Of a stretch of 64,000 nt of DNA, positions 32,822 through 44,170 are shown in pieces. The notes below the pieces were generated by a model that saw only the letters and a list, made by a program, of their open reading frames with translations, had not been told where the DNA came from and ran no database searches. The translations under genes and the position numbers were made by a program. The DNA is from Prorocentrum cordatum (lineage: Eukaryota > Sar > Dinophyceae > Prorocentrales > Prorocentraceae): positions 287,039 through 351,038 of the forward strand of contig CAUYUJ010008580.1 in NCBI GenBank assembly GCA_963575745.1, read 5' to 3'. Numbering within the stretch: the stretch's first letter is position 1; every line of letters begins with the position of its first letter.

Positions 32822-34012
32822 CGCAGGCGGCGTTTGGGAATGACTAGGAATGGACAAGGATGGGTAGTAGTAGAATGTAGGTGGAGATCTGCACCACAGC
32901 GCCTGTGTACACCACAGTGCTTGCGTACACCACAGCGCCTGCGTACACCACACCGCCAACGTACACCACAGCAGCCGCGTGCAACACAGCGCCAGTGTGT
33001 GTCACACTGCTCGCGAGTACCACAGCGCTTGTGCACACCAACACCACATCAGCCATGTGCAACACAACACCAGAGTACACCACAATGCCTGCGTGCACTA
33101 CAGCAGCGCCTGTGTAAACCACGGCGCCTGCGTACTCCGCAGCAACCGTGCGCAACGGAGCACCACTGTTGCATACAGAATTTCAAAAATAATATGACAA
33201 AATGGAGTGGCAGTGGATTCTGCAGAAAACAATGGTTTTATGTAGGATTTGGAAAGGAGTCCTTATGGAAAATGGAACGCAGCTGGAATCTACAAGTCCT
33301 CCCGACTCTTCCCGCATCATCCTAGCTCCTCCCATTCGCTTCCAGGAGGCTCCAGCAGAATCGGCTGTCCGAGAACCAAATGGATGGATTCAATCGACCA
33401 TTCTGCGGTTCACGCTGAGATGCGCAATTTGCGATGCAGCGCGGACCCGCACGTCAGGGGGGAAGGGTGAGCGAGGACGAGGGCGAGGAGGAGGAGGAAA
33501 AGGAGGAAAGGAGGCTGAAGTGGAGGTGGATGAGGAAGGATGATGGAAGAACGTCGCATTCTAGTAGCAGCACTTCCCTGGCGTGGTGTTCAGGTGTCCG
33601 CAGCAGGTCCTCACCTACTTGCTCCTTCTACCTGTCCTGTGCAAGCAGGCATTGTGGTGTACACCGACGCTGCGTTGCACGCAGATGTTGTGGTGTAGAC
33701 AGGCGCTGTGGTGTGCACGGGCGCTGCGGTGCACGCAAGCAACGTGATGTACTCAGGCGCTGTGTTGCACATTGTTGCTGCGGTGTACACGTTCGCCGTG
33801 GTGTACACTGGCGCTGTGGTGCACGCGCGCGCTGTGGTGTACACAGGCGCTGCACACGGCTGTCGCGGTGTACGCAGGCGCGGTGGTGTACACGCGCGCT
33901 GTGGTGCACGCGAGCATTGTGGTGTGCACATGCGCTGTGGGGCAGATCGCCACATACATGCTGCTCGTAGTTGCCCCTGTTCATCCTTAGGCACTCCTGG
34001 ACGCCGCCGGCT
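32822..34012. mobile_element. Foldback element with minisatellite arms
   Basis: Left arm 32822-33175 starts GGCGGCGTTTGGGAATG, has GGACAAGGATG and GGTGGAGATCTGCACCACAGC, then 12-18 bp units of ACCACAGCGCCTGCGTAC type. Right arm 33640-34012 carries the reverse complement (GCTGTGGTGTACAC units, GCTGTGGGGCAGATCGCCAC, TTCATCCTTAGGCACTCC, GACGCCGCC). The 460-bp middle shows no protein family. Total about 1.19 kb. Non-autonomous. Confidence 0.75.
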
Positions 34013-34328
34013 CGGAACGTGACACCATCTCGGGGGGTGCGGGGTCGATGACGGCCACGATCCCGGAAAATAAAAACAAGAAACGGCTCCTGTGGTGCCG
34101 GAGCCACACGGCGGGGGGGGGCGTTACGTTGTACCCCCCCGCCCCCCCGCTTACAACGCCCATTGTCGCCGAAAGGAAAGAAGCGCGCCGTTCGTCCTTC
34201 ACTGCCTCCTCGGCGATGACCCCATTCACACAAGGCTCCGTTGACGCAGGCTCTCGATCTGCCTTCCATCTAGTGTCGCCCGGAGCCTTCCCGCCGCTCT
34301 GCCCGCCCTCTCGGGGGTGCCCCGGAAG

Positions 34329-34493
34329 CAGGAGGGAAAGAAACACACAGACACAATTGATCGTCGATTCCCCAGAAAATATGGGAAAATATGGGAAGTG
34401 GGGGGGAAGACAGAAACCCAGAAAATATGGGAAAATATTGGGAATTATTTTATTTGTGTGTATTTATTTGTGTGTCCCAATTCCCCTTCACTG
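34329..34493 (+). mobile_element. Dispersed repeat, family M4, copy 2
   Basis: CAGGAGGGAAAGAAACACAC, AATTGATCGTCGATTCC, repeated AAAATATGGGAA and TTGTGTGTATTTATTTG with CCCCTTCACTG at the end. It closely matches 30915-31078. Confidence 0.78.
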
Positions 34494-34848
34494 AAGCCAG
34501 GCGCAGGGTGCGGGCTCGACGAGGCGACGCTGCTGGACTTCTCCGACGCTTCCCTCCTCCCCGCTAGGGCAGCGGCGGTCGTCGGCGATCACTCCTCTCC
34601 CGCTCCTCCGTGGCGAAAAGCCAGGCTTGCCGCAACGTGTTGTGCAATTCGTTCGATTCAGAAGCCAACACCTTTTTCGCGCTCGCCCGCTAACCACGGT
34701 CAACTCACAGTCAAAGTTCGAACGCCTAGCGGAAGAGAGGCATTACTCTCTTCAGGGTGCACCGCCGTAATGCCTCCACGTTGTGGCAAGTCTGCGGCCA
34801 ATTCAGACTTGGGGTGTGCCGACGTGGTACCTCAAATCCTGCGGGTCG

Positions 34849-34882
<34 letters not shown>

Positions 34883-34942
34883 GCCCACCGGCCCGGAAGC
34901 CGTCCCTACGCGGGAGGCGCGGCGGAGCCTCTGCTCCGGCCC

Positions 34943-35431
34943 TCAGATGTACGTTAGCACGGCGTCGATCCACCTCTTTCTCGGTCTGTGTGACCGTCTC
35001 GTCAGCCCAAGAGGTTCCCATATGAATGCACGGTAAGCCCAGCTGTCTCCCGCCTCTTGCATCTTTCTGTACCATTGTGTTGCTGCAGACCTGTGGCTTT
35101 CAATCCAGTCACGAACGCCGAGTCGCCTGCATCTTTCCTCGACCTCGTGAGTGGCTCTCAGACAGCACTCTGCCCATGGTTCCACAACAGGAGCACGATC
35201 AGATGCCGACTCATATCATGACACTGATTCTGGTGATGACATGGGAGTAGGTGGAACACATGCGGCCACCGGCCGGCGACGGCTACCGTAGATCATGCGC
35301 AGCATCTTCCGCTGCACCCGGCGCAGCTTGTCAGTCAGCTCGTGCGTCAGCACCCACGTTGCCCTGCCGTACAAGAGGACGTTGGACACCGTGGCGTCAA
35401 AAACCTTCAAACGAACATTCAGAGAACACAT
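34943..35431 (-). pseudogene. LINE C-terminal tail
   Basis: Two frames: LKVFDATVSNVLLYGRATW then LRRVQRKMLRMIYG, and after a break VRDWIESH, WAYR, RPRKRWIDAV. These are the tail motifs (W..H..R, RP..RW.D) that follow RT in APE-type LINEs. It lies 3' of the RT as expected. Confidence 0.65.
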
Positions 35432-35524
35432 ATTAATTACCAGTTATGCACGCTGCGCCATAAAACTCTTCCATGCCATGTTGATCCGGTGATCAACTTC
35501 AACGTTGTGTGGTCGATCAAAGCA

Positions 35525-36080
35525 TCACTGCCTTCCCAAGTACTTCGTTTTCTCCTCGTACGGCACAATCTCAATGTTCATGTCTCCGACTTGCACGTGC
35601 GATGTTCTTGGGCGCCCGGTGCCTTTGGTTGCGTTCGTCAAGATTTTCGTTTTGTCTGGGTGGAGTAGCAATCCACGTTTTTGGGCTGCCTTCTGTAGAT
35701 CATCTAACATGATATTCAGTTGACGTAAGGACGTTCCAATGAGCATAACGGCATCTCCGAAGCGTAGATTGGTAAGCTGCCGGTGCTTGCTGTAACCCAT
35801 TCTCAATCCCCAAGACTTCTTTTCCCAAGCTGGCCTGACCTCAGCAAAGATATCTTCCAGGACTGCGTTAAATAGCAAGCTGCTGAGCGGGTCGCCTTGC
35901 TTGGTGCCGCGCAAGATGTCGAACTCCTTGCTCATGCGGTCGGTGCGTACTCTTCCCGATTGTCCAGAATACAAACTCTTCAGCAATTGAACGTATCCGT
36001 CTGTGACGCCCTGTCGTTCCAGAGCCTCCCATATGCATTTGTGCTTGACCGAATCGAATGCTTTCTGAAAGTCGATTGCA
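35525..36080 (-). pseudogene. LINE reverse transcriptase, palm part with altered catalytic pair
   Basis: After AIDFQKAFDSVKHK the frame gives GTKQGDPLSSLLFNAVLE and then LTNLRFGDAVMLIG at about 35750-35761. The canonical box is FADD, the metal-binding Asp pair. Here it reads FGDA, so the second Asp is lost. It ends with LLLHPDKTKIL and KYLG. The copy cannot be an active RT. Confidence 0.8.
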
Positions 36081-36085
36081 GATAT

Positions 36086-36604
36086 TCATACACACTGTTG
36101 CCATTCATGGCACTTCTCTTGCAACATTGTGACCGCGAACAAATGGTGCGTCGTACCCACATTTGGACTGAAGCCTGCTTGATCAACTCCTTGGCGCGCG
36201 TCCAGAACGGGAAACAAGTGAGAGTGCAGTAGTTTGGCAAAAAGCTTATACAATAATGGTATGACCGTGATGGGCCTGTAATTGCGAGCAAGTGTTGCGT
36301 CTCCAGACTTATGTAAGACAGGAGCTATAGATTTCTTCCAGCTGCTTGGTGGAACGCCGGTTGCCGAGATGATGTCGTTGAACAACTTCAATATCAAGAG
36401 CTCCAACTGTTCGCCGCCATGCTTGATCATTTCGGCAATGACCCCCCTTTGGTCCTTACATTTCCCACGCTTCAGTTTGTTGATCTGCGCTCGGAGCTCT
36501 GCTAAGGTAAACTCGGGAATTGGGCTCTTGACGTTGTCCTCCTTGTTAGCTGGCTCTTGAGAATCATATTCGCGATAGAGCTGCGCGTAAAAGTCGGCAC
36601 ACAC
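36086..36604 (-). pseudogene. LINE reverse transcriptase, fingers part
   Basis: Shows FTLAELRAQINKLKRGKC (RT block 1-2), RNYRPITVIPLLYKLFAKLL (block 2a, usually RPI-LL) and VDQAGFSPN (usually DQAGFRP). It breaks near 36086. The palm block AIDFQKAFDSV continues in another frame at about 36075-36045, so a frameshift separates the two parts. Confidence 0.78.
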
Positions 36605-37536
36605 ATCTGCATCGATCTCCTGTCAGTGATCGTGTTCCCGTCGTCGTCAACCATGTGGGAAATCAAGCTCTTCCTTTTGATATATTTTACCTTCGGGACT
36701 TGGCGTACACCTCGAAACGATCCCAAGATGCCGTTAATTCGTTTTGTCGAGTTGGCTCTTCGCATTGCGCAGACCTGTCTGGAAATTTGCTTGCTCAATG
36801 CCTTCCTCTCGCCACAAGAGTTCGTCATTGCCTTTCTCTGTTCCAAAAGACGTTGCAGATCGGTATCTCTACGGTCTCTCGGCCGAGGGTCGCCATGAGT
36901 TCCTTGAGCCCTGCCGGCTGCATCCACCATTAGGTTTTCAATATTATCGCACATTGCATCCGCGTTCTCTGGGGTAGTCCAATCGCCACAAGCTTCTCGC
37001 ACTTTGACAACATATGTAGAGATATCAACACATGACCAATCAACAGCGGGCTTCTGCGACTTGTTGTCTCGACGCGTCCGGTGGCCTATGCGCATAGACA
37101 GATAAACAGGCTTGTGGTCACTCCCCATATTGAGACGCTGGGTCGTTCCAGAATCTTTCAAGTTTCCCCAACATTTTGAATCTATCAAGATATAATATAT
37201 CTGTCGCTGGTTCCCATTCGCTCCGTGGTGCGTGACTTTGCAAATAGGCCTTTTCGAAAAGAACGTGTTCGCAATACTCAGTCGTTCCGTGCACGCCCAT
37301 GTTTTCAACCATTGCCTTCTTGCATTGGCCTGCTGGTCGATGCAGTGTCGGAACTGGCGTCGAAACAGGCGTCGGAACAATCGCCGCAGATTGTAATTGG
37401 GCCAACAGAAAATATGACGTGGGTGTGAGGAACACAAGTATTGGATTCGGCGTCGGGCCAGGCGTCGGAGGAAGCGGAGGCCGAAAAGTCGTTGTACACA
37501 AAAGCTGTTGATGCAACCATTTATTTCCCAAGACAT
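36502..37536 (-). pseudogene. LINE endonuclease C-terminus and linker
   Basis: A frame of 344 codons contains ERLSIANTFF, RQIYYILIDSK, MGSDHKPVYLSM and a coiled, Arg-rich linker up to the RT. APE-type LINEs carry RQIDYI and SDH motifs. Here the Asp of RQIDY is Tyr, so the nuclease would be inactive. The first 90 codons (RRLFRRLFRRQF) look like frame-shifted sequence. Confidence 0.68.
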
Positions 37537-37619
37537 TCGCCCATGAAATCCGTACGCCAGCGGAGGTACGAACGCACAGCACGTTGGGAATCAGCCAGAA
37601 ACACTTGAATCATTACCAT

Positions 37620-38300
37620 CACTGGGTTGGAGAGCAGGAGTAGGCACGACCATATTATTGCCCTGACAGCCGCTGCGAGGACGCAGAAGGGTCGAACAGT
37701 CTGATTGCACGAAGTGCGGGAGTGGGTGGGATTTGCTCATCACGCCGCTGCTGGCCAAACTTACGCTGCTCCGGCGGATGGCTCTGATCAGTTCGCAGGT
37801 CTTCCGCCCCCTCCTCGAAGTGCGAGGATTTGGATCAGAGATCTCCGCGATGCGGCCGCCATTCGACGCTGCGCCCCATGTGCGGCTCAACGGGAGGGAG
37901 AACGCGGCAAAGCACGAGGCGCTCCTCCAGGCCCGGCCGCGGCGGTGCTTGCGCGGTGCGCGGAGGATCCACGCGGCTGGCTCTTGTGCTGCCGCCCAGT
38001 GCCCACAGGGACGAAGTCATGTTCGTCACACCGCTCGTATTGCCGAGTCTCTTCCAGGGCGCGGCCAGGCCATGCGCGCACACCTAAAGAGCATCGCAAT
38101 CCGAGGCATGCAACGGAAGGCACTGAGGTATGCCCACTGGGCTGAGAGGAGCGCTGCACCGGCTGCAGACGCCCAACAGCCGGTGGGTATTGGTCGGCAC
38201 GTGCAGAGGTTGGATGCCCAGTTGGGCACCCGCCGTGTCGGGGTGACGCCTTTGCAGGTGTGAGTTATGATTGCGACCACCCAGACAAGTTCGGTCGGGC
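37620..38300 (+). other. Intron stretch without a recognised gene
   Basis: An open frame of 176 codons (37733-38263) exists but shows no family signature. The stretch ends at an M1 element. Confidence 0.35.
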
Positions 38301-38313
38301 CCAGGGCCTAGGG

Positions 38314-38503
38314 TTATGTCGGGCGTGTCCCCCTACAGGGGGATTTTCGACGAAAAATAAAAAATACCCCAAACATACTCCAAAAATGTCAAAAATTCTC
38401 AAAAAATAGTCCCAGACTATTTTTGGATTATTTTTGGATTATTTTTGGGGTATTTTCTATTTTTCGTAGAAAATCCCCCCGTAGGGGCACAGGCCCGACT
38501 TAA
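38314..38503. mobile_element. MITE-like element, family M1, copy 2, with 8-bp target-site duplication
   Basis: The ends TTATGTCGGGCGTGTCCCC and GGGCACAGGCCCGACTTAA are inverted. The direct repeat GCCTAGGG stands at 38306-38313 and 38504-38511. 190 bp, non-coding. Confidence 0.87.
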
Positions 38504-39818
38504 GCCTAGGGTCGGCTCAAGCAAGGGGCGACCGACGTGTCGGAGACACCTCTGCGACTGATGGCGCCGACACCTGCCCACGGCAGCGATAGCGGTCGAG
38601 CGCGCTTGTTTTGCACACGGAGCAGGCAGTTGTGAGTTCGTGTTCCCGACCTTATTCTCATAACGTTCATTCTCGTCCTCCTCCTCCTCCTCCTCCTCCC
38701 CAACCTCGATTCCCATTATGGTGAAAAGCCACTGCGGTCGATGATTCGATCTTTCGGCCTCAGAGAGCCCATCAGGCGACCGATTCGGCGCGGAAAGCTG
38801 CATCGGCGATAGTGAGGCGTTCTGTCGAAACACGTTCCGGCGCCAAACGGCGCAAGGCGAGTTGGGGTTGAGAGTTGAGAATGCATATTCATAGGGGGGG
38901 CGCTAGGCTTTGCCAAAGAAAGAGAGATGATGTCGAAAGGCCGGTGGATGAGAGACGGCAGGGTTTGGCGATTTGGCCTCGCATGGCGTCCCGCCTGGGA
39001 ACGGGGAAAAATGCTGAATCTGAGGAGGGGGGCTGGAGAGAGCAAGCCCGTATTCGAGGCGCTCCAGAAAGGACCTCGCTGTCGAAGATCGAAGGAGTTG
39101 TCATCTCTTCCTCGGCGGAAGCTGGCACAAGCTAAACGGGCGCGGCTCTGCCAGCGGAAGCAGGGAGAAGGCTGGCGCGAAGCGGGCGGAAGTCAAAGAT
39201 GCGCCCCCAAGAGTTGGCAGCATTTTTGGGTTCAGGGGTTCGTGAACTCGCTTGTACGCCCTCCTTGCCCATCACGAGCACCTAGGCTTCGGCCGTTCCT
39301 GTCTCGATCTCTCCACAAACAGTGTTTGCGGTGCGTGGCCCTTGCTCATTATGCAACAGAGGGTCCATTACCGTTGATGTGTGCTTGCCCCGGTGTTACG
39401 AGCAGCTCCCAACCGTCATTGTCGCGCCTAGTTGTCGGAGATGTTCCTGCTTCGGGTCCCCTTTTCTGGTCCTGGCTGATCCTTGATCCCAGTGCTTTTG
39501 ACAAACGGGTACGCGTGACTCCATCGTCCTTGTCCGATGGCAGTGTTCCTGATTCGGTTGTTACGCTTGGTATGTTGTTTCATGTTTTGGGTCCTACGCA
39601 GCAGGCTTCCCGAAGCCGGTCGACCTACATGTTGTGGAGGTTCAGAGAAGTCGCCAGTCATGCGTGCTTGTGCCGCTCTTGGGACGCGCCAGAGGGGAAG
39701 AAGGGGGAGCCGGAGCACAAGGAGTTGGAGCGTGAGGGTTAGAAGGGGGATGATGCGGAGCAGGTGCAGGGGTAGCGATGGTCGAATCGCAGAAAGCAGC
39801 GTCCACTGTAGGACAGGT
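38504..39818 (+). other. Intron stretch between two M1 elements
   Basis: A frame of 271 codons (38927-39742) is open, but I recognise no domain in it and the base composition is ordinary for the window. A short TCC run lies at 38670-38700. Confidence 0.35.
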
Positions 39819-40003
39819 TTATGTCGGGCCTGTCCCCCATACAGGGGGATTTTCGACGAAAAATGCAAAAAGACCCCAATAATCCTCCCAAAAAGGTCGA
39901 ACAATACGCAAAAAATAGTCCCCAGACTATTTTTTGACTATTTTAGGGGATATTTTTTATTTTTCGTCGAAAATCCCCCTGTAGGGGGACAGGCCCGACT
40001 TAA
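39819..40003. mobile_element. MITE-like element, family M1, copy 3, with 8-bp target-site duplication
   Basis: Inverted ends TTATGTCGGGCCTGTCCCC and GGGGGACAGGCCCGACTTAA. Flanks GGACAGGT (39811-39818) and GGATAGGT (40004-40011) differ at one base. 185 bp. Confidence 0.86.
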
Positions 40004-40489
40004 GGATAGGTGGCAAAACCTTCGTCGTGACTCGGGCCCCCAGGAAGTCCGTCTGGGACGAGCCTGGTGCACACAGGATTCGGCGAAGCGCAGATGGACT
40101 GCAGGCATCGGTCGCTCGGGTTGTGCCTTCAGGCCCAAAGATCGGGCACGACCGCTCAGAGAACAGTGTGATCGTGTCGGAGCGTGCGATCCATCTTGCG
40201 ACGTCGTCCGCACGGTCAATCCAGACCTCCGGTAGCCAACAAGGCCCGCCCTGCTACGCACAGCGACACTCGCAGTGAAGCGCCGAGGAGGAGATCGAGC
40301 TGGTGGGGAGCAAAGAGCCGAGGCTGGTTGGTCCACGACACGTCTCTCGACCCGCCTCTCAGCATGTTTGGGGCAGGAGCCACTGTGCATTGTGTTCGAC
40401 GAAATTCTGAAGGAAGTCTCACTGACTGATAGGACTCAAACGGCTGTAGCCTGGACCGCTGGCGCCGAGCCAGAGAAGGGAGAGCCGAG

Positions 40490-40565
40490 GCTGGGAAGCA
40501 TCGAGCTGCTGGCCTCCATGACCAGCTGCCTGCCCAAGCAGCTCGCCGCCTGCTTGCCCACCGTG
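40490..40565 (+). CDS. GCN1: GCN1 exon g
   Basis: The frame LGSIE then LLASMTSCLPKQLAACLP then TV matches GCN1 [25 protein letters not shown], which follows WRTK of the previous exon. Acceptor GCCGAG at 40484-40489. Donor after GTG at 40565 (next bases GTGGCC), a GT donor. The preceding intron is about 8 kb. Confidence 0.86.
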
Positions 40566-41002
40566 GTGGCCGCCTCGGCGAAGCCCCGCGCCAGCCCCCG
40601 CTGCCCCGCGCCCCCCCCGCCGCCCGTTGCCTCTCTGCCAGCCGCCCCGCCCCCACGCCGCCCTGCTCGCTTCGGACAAGGTGTGCGAGTCGAGCAAACC
40701 AGCTCGACGCCAGTTCTGGATCGCCCCCGCTGCACCCCGCCCTCTGGCCCTCGAGGCCTCCAGGTGCCTCCCGGGAGGGCGAGGCGGGCGGAGGAGGAGC
40801 ACGCCCCCAGGAGCTCCCAAGAGAAGCCCAAGAGGCCCCTTTACAGGGCCCCCGAGTGGCGGCTCTGAGACGGCGCCCGGGCGGTCCCAGAAGCCCCCAG
40901 CGTAGCCCCTGGAAGGTCTCAGGACCCCCTCGCTCTTCCAAGCGGCTCTCCTCGTGTGCCTCGCCCTCACCTGCCACACTGCCGTCACCCTGCCCTCCAA
41001 GT

Positions 41003-41003
<1 letters not shown>

Positions 41004-41047
<44 letters not shown>

Positions 41048-41098
41048 AGTGCTCCTCCTCCTCCTCCTCCTCCTCCTCCTCCTCCTCCTCCTCCTCTT
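41004..41098. repeat. (GTC)n followed by (TCC)n
   Basis: GTC units to 41048, then TCC units to 41095. Confidence 0.93.
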
Positions 41099-41149
41099 CA
41101 TCTAGCTCCCGCCATCCACACGTACAGCAGAATTATGCTAACTGCCCCT

Positions 41150-41785
41150 CCGACGCCCGACGCGACAGCGCCCGCGCCATGAGCGCGGCCCGTGCCTGCA
41201 TCCGGCGCTAGGCGTGTCCTGTGCTGCCCCCCCTGGCCGCCGAATTCGCACCGGCGCATCGGGGGCACGCGCCGCCCCGAGGGTACTGCTCGGGGGTGGA
41301 AAAGAGGGGGGTGATGACTAGGGGGGGGTGGATATCATGGCGGGGGGCATGATATTTCCCCAGATTTCATGGCGCCTCTTCTTATTTCATTACGTCCCTG
41401 GCCCCCCGCGGGGCCGCGCACATGCCGCCGGTCATGATTTGCACCCCTCCCTCTTGGACACCCCCCTCTTGGCCGCTCCCGAACTGCCACGCCTCCCTCT
41501 CCTCGTTCCTCCTCCCCGTGCTCGTCCGCCTGTTTCGCTTGCTCTTGGTTAGTGTGCTTGCCTTCCTCCGACGCCCGACGCGATAGCGTCCGCGCCGAGT
41601 GCGGCCCGTGCCTGCATCCAGCGCTGATCGTGTCCTGTGCTGCCCCCCTGGCCGCCGAGTTCGCAGCGGTGCATCGGGGGCACGCGCCGCCCCAAGGGTA
41701 CTGCCACGCCTCCCTCTCAGCATTCCTCCTCCCGGTGCTCGTCCGCCTGTTTCGCTTTCTCCTGGTCCGTGTGCCTGCCTTCCCT
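41150..41785. repeat. Direct duplication of about 145 bp plus an overlapping 80-bp repeat
   Basis: CTCCGACGCCCGACGCGA through GCGCCGCCCC and GGGTACTGC occurs at 41150-41290 and 41567-41705. CCACGCCTCCCTCTC through GTGTGCTTGCCTTCC occurs at 41489-41570 and, with changes, 41703-41785. Confidence 0.82.
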
Positions 41786-42146
41786 CCCCGCGGGGTGAGC
41801 GCAGAGCAGATTACCTGTGAGCAGTTGCGTGTCATGGGTGTTGATGCACGGTCCGATCGCTCCCCGAGGGGCAACATGTCCAGGCTGTTGGGAGGCGGGG
41901 CCGGAAGGGTCGTAGAACTTAGAACCATGTCCGTGGTTGTGCTTCCGGGCTGGGGCCTCTAAGGTCGGTTATTTGAGTCTGTTGCGGGTTGCGTTGACGC
42001 GTAATTCGCTTACGTAGAGGCTGGCACCAGCACCAACATCGGCGGCATGCCTCCACAGAACGAAGATGACCTAAGTCTCGGGGATGGTGGTAATCTTCGG
42101 GCTTCCCAGATGGTCTTAATATTTCCACCAACACCAACATCTAGGA

Positions 42147-42306
42147 TTAAGTCGGGCGTGTCCCTCTACAGGAGAAATATTCAAAACTAATCAAGCAATA
42201 GTATGGGGACGATGTCCCTATGATTGTTCGGTTATGTTTGAGTATTTCTCTGGAATGCTTAATCTATTATCCCAATTCCGCCTGTAGAGGAACATGCCCG
42301 ACCTAA
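42147..42306. mobile_element. MITE-like element, family M1, diverged interior, perfect 8-bp target-site duplication
   Basis: Ends TTAAGTCGGGCGTGTCCCT and GAGGAACATGCCCGACCTAA are inverted. ATCTAGGA stands at 42139-42146 and 42307-42314. The 100-bp interior (TCAAGCAATAGTATGGGGAC) is unrelated to the interiors of the other copies and is itself imperfectly palindromic. Confidence 0.85.
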
Positions 42307-42314
42307 ATCTAGGA

Positions 42315-44095
42315 TGAATTTCACCCAGCGGAGGCAGCCCCTTGTGTTGGTGTTGCCTCTCCCCTCTCTCAGCATTCATCGAATCGTCGCCCTCTTCTTG
42401 TCCCCCGCTCCTGGCAGATCCATGCTCCCAGCGCTCAGCATGGCGTGCAGCAGCATGGTTGCCAATTTGGCGACATGTCGAACCAGCGGAGGTTTTGGGG
42501 CTCCAGCCCGAGTCACTAGATTGTTCCAATCGACCCTCGAACGGCTTGATGGGCTTTAGTGTTGTACTGCTGCCTTCGCCTCGTGGTCCTCCTATCTCCG
42601 CTCGCTGCCCTCCACGCCGTCCTCGTCATCCTTCCAACGAGCCAGCTGGACAAAAGCGACGCTGCCCATTCTTGTCCGGTCAGGTTTGAGAGGAGGCGTG
42701 TCAAGGGCATTGCTTCGACAGCCAGCGCCAGGCCCGAGGCAAAGGAACCGATTTCCCGACACCGATGCACGGCCCCGCCCTCACCAAAGAGAGACGTCAA
42801 TGTACACCGTCCATAACGTTTATTTCGAAAACTCCCCCTGGCGCCCCGCTGGGTGTCCGAGCTTCAGTTTCGCTTGCGTGTGTGTGTGTGTGTGTAAACC
42901 ATTCATTCCTAACACGCGCCACATTGGTGTAGATAATTCGGCTCAGTGTTTTATTATCCCCAAGAGCTGCTGGCACTGGCATTCGTTTTTCTCCTCGCCA
43001 TTCGCCTCGCCTTTCGGCCCTGGTTGGAGGGTATGAGGCCCTGGATCGAACTCGTCTCTTCGCGCCGGCACATCCAGTACACCACATGGCTCCCGAGTCA
43101 TATTTCTGCGTTTGGTTCGGCGGTTTACGTTTCCAGTATTGGGCAGGGGATTTCGCCATTCGGATTGCCAACTCGGGCCGTGGAAGGGACACAGGCCGCT
43201 CTGGCAGGCCGAGAAACCTTGAAAGTTCTTAGCAGGTTCATGCTGTTAGGAAAGCATCGGTCCGCAAAAGTCTCACCACAGTACTTCTCGGAGCACGACG
43301 CTCTGAAACAATAAGATTGGCGCAGACAGGGGGGAGCAGGGCGTAGGAAATCATCTCGCGGCTTTTCCATAGACGCAGGTAATCCGAGAGAGGCGCCAAT
43401 CCATGAACTGCACTGGCGAGCAGGAACAGGAGGAGAGCGAAGGAGGGACTGAGAGGAGAGGGGGAGGGACGGGAGCAAGAGGAGGGTCAGGACAGCAGCA
43501 CACGAAGGACGGGGCGAATCGTTCAAGGCCGTCCAGGGATGTTTCCTCTCGGCCGTGCGTGTGCAGCTTGCGCCGAGAAGCAATCAGAGCACTGTCAGCA
43601 GATGCCCCCGTGTTACCTCTCCACGACCGATCAGGAAAGCCCTGGGACGCTGGTGTTGGATCTAGACGGTGGGTCGTAAGTCTAGCACTGTTAGGTCTCT
43701 GACCCCAACCGTCGAGCTCAAGCTGCCATGATTGGATCTGGCCCTCCCAGGGCCCTCTAGCTCCGACGCACGAATCTGCGGTTCATGGCTTGGGCCGTAG
43801 ATGTCGCTCGCAACGTCAGAAGTCTGGCGACATTGAAAAGGCAGCAGTTCCTGTGTCAGCACCGTTTAACCTATCTACGTCCCCAGCGGGCCGTGGCATC
43901 TCAGCTCCACCATCCCACCACCTCAATTGGGATAGGCCCCTCGAAACCACAGCCAATGTCCTCGTCTGGGGAGAACCGGCCAACGGGGCCCAGTTCACGT
44001 CAGTGGGGAGAGGGATCGGTTACAACGATGCTCACTGGGTGAGAGTGTGCGTGTGTGTGTCTGTGGTTGTTCGCGAGTGGCGCTGCCCTTCCGAG
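42315..44095 (+). other. Intron stretch without a recognised gene
   Basis: Mostly unique, moderate-GC sequence with a short GT run near 42878-42896 and 44048-44062. No protein family seen in any frame. Confidence 0.4.
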
Positions 44096-44170
44096 GTGCC
44101 AGCACTGTGCACCGTCATCAACGACCAGCACGCCAAGGTCAAGGAGGCAGCGCGGGAGGCGATCGACAAG
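44096..44170 (+). CDS. GCN1: GCN1 exon h
   Basis: The frame VPALCTV then INDQHAKVKEAAREAIDK matches GCN1 VPKLTEVLTDSHVKVQKAGQQALRQ. Acceptor CCGAG at 44091-44095. Donor after AAG at 44170, where the intron would begin GCGATC, a GC donor. The protein continues as VGSII in the next exon. Confidence 0.85.

Larger units (their letters stand above)
34940..37600 (-). mobile_element. Decayed APE-type LINE retrotransposon
   Basis: Reading from high to low coordinates there is an endonuclease C-terminus, RT palm and fingers, and a C-terminal tail. The order and motifs match non-LTR elements with an AP-type endonuclease. Frames are broken in at least three places. It lies in the intron between GCN1 exons at 32424 and 40490, opposite to the host gene. 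No target-site duplication or poly-A tail was identified, so ends are approximate. Confidence 0.78.

Noticed and set aside
36900-36922. Spliced-leader-like word on the minus strand (GGCTCAAG)
   Set aside because: Only the last eight bases agree and it lies inside the LINE coding region.
38511-38522. GTCGGCTCAAG resembling the end of the spliced leader
   Set aside because: The upstream half does not match; too short to count.
38927-39742. Plus-strand open frame of 271 codons
   Set aside because: No family signature, no splice or start context; an open frame of this size is not rare at this GC content. Kept only as part of a described stretch.
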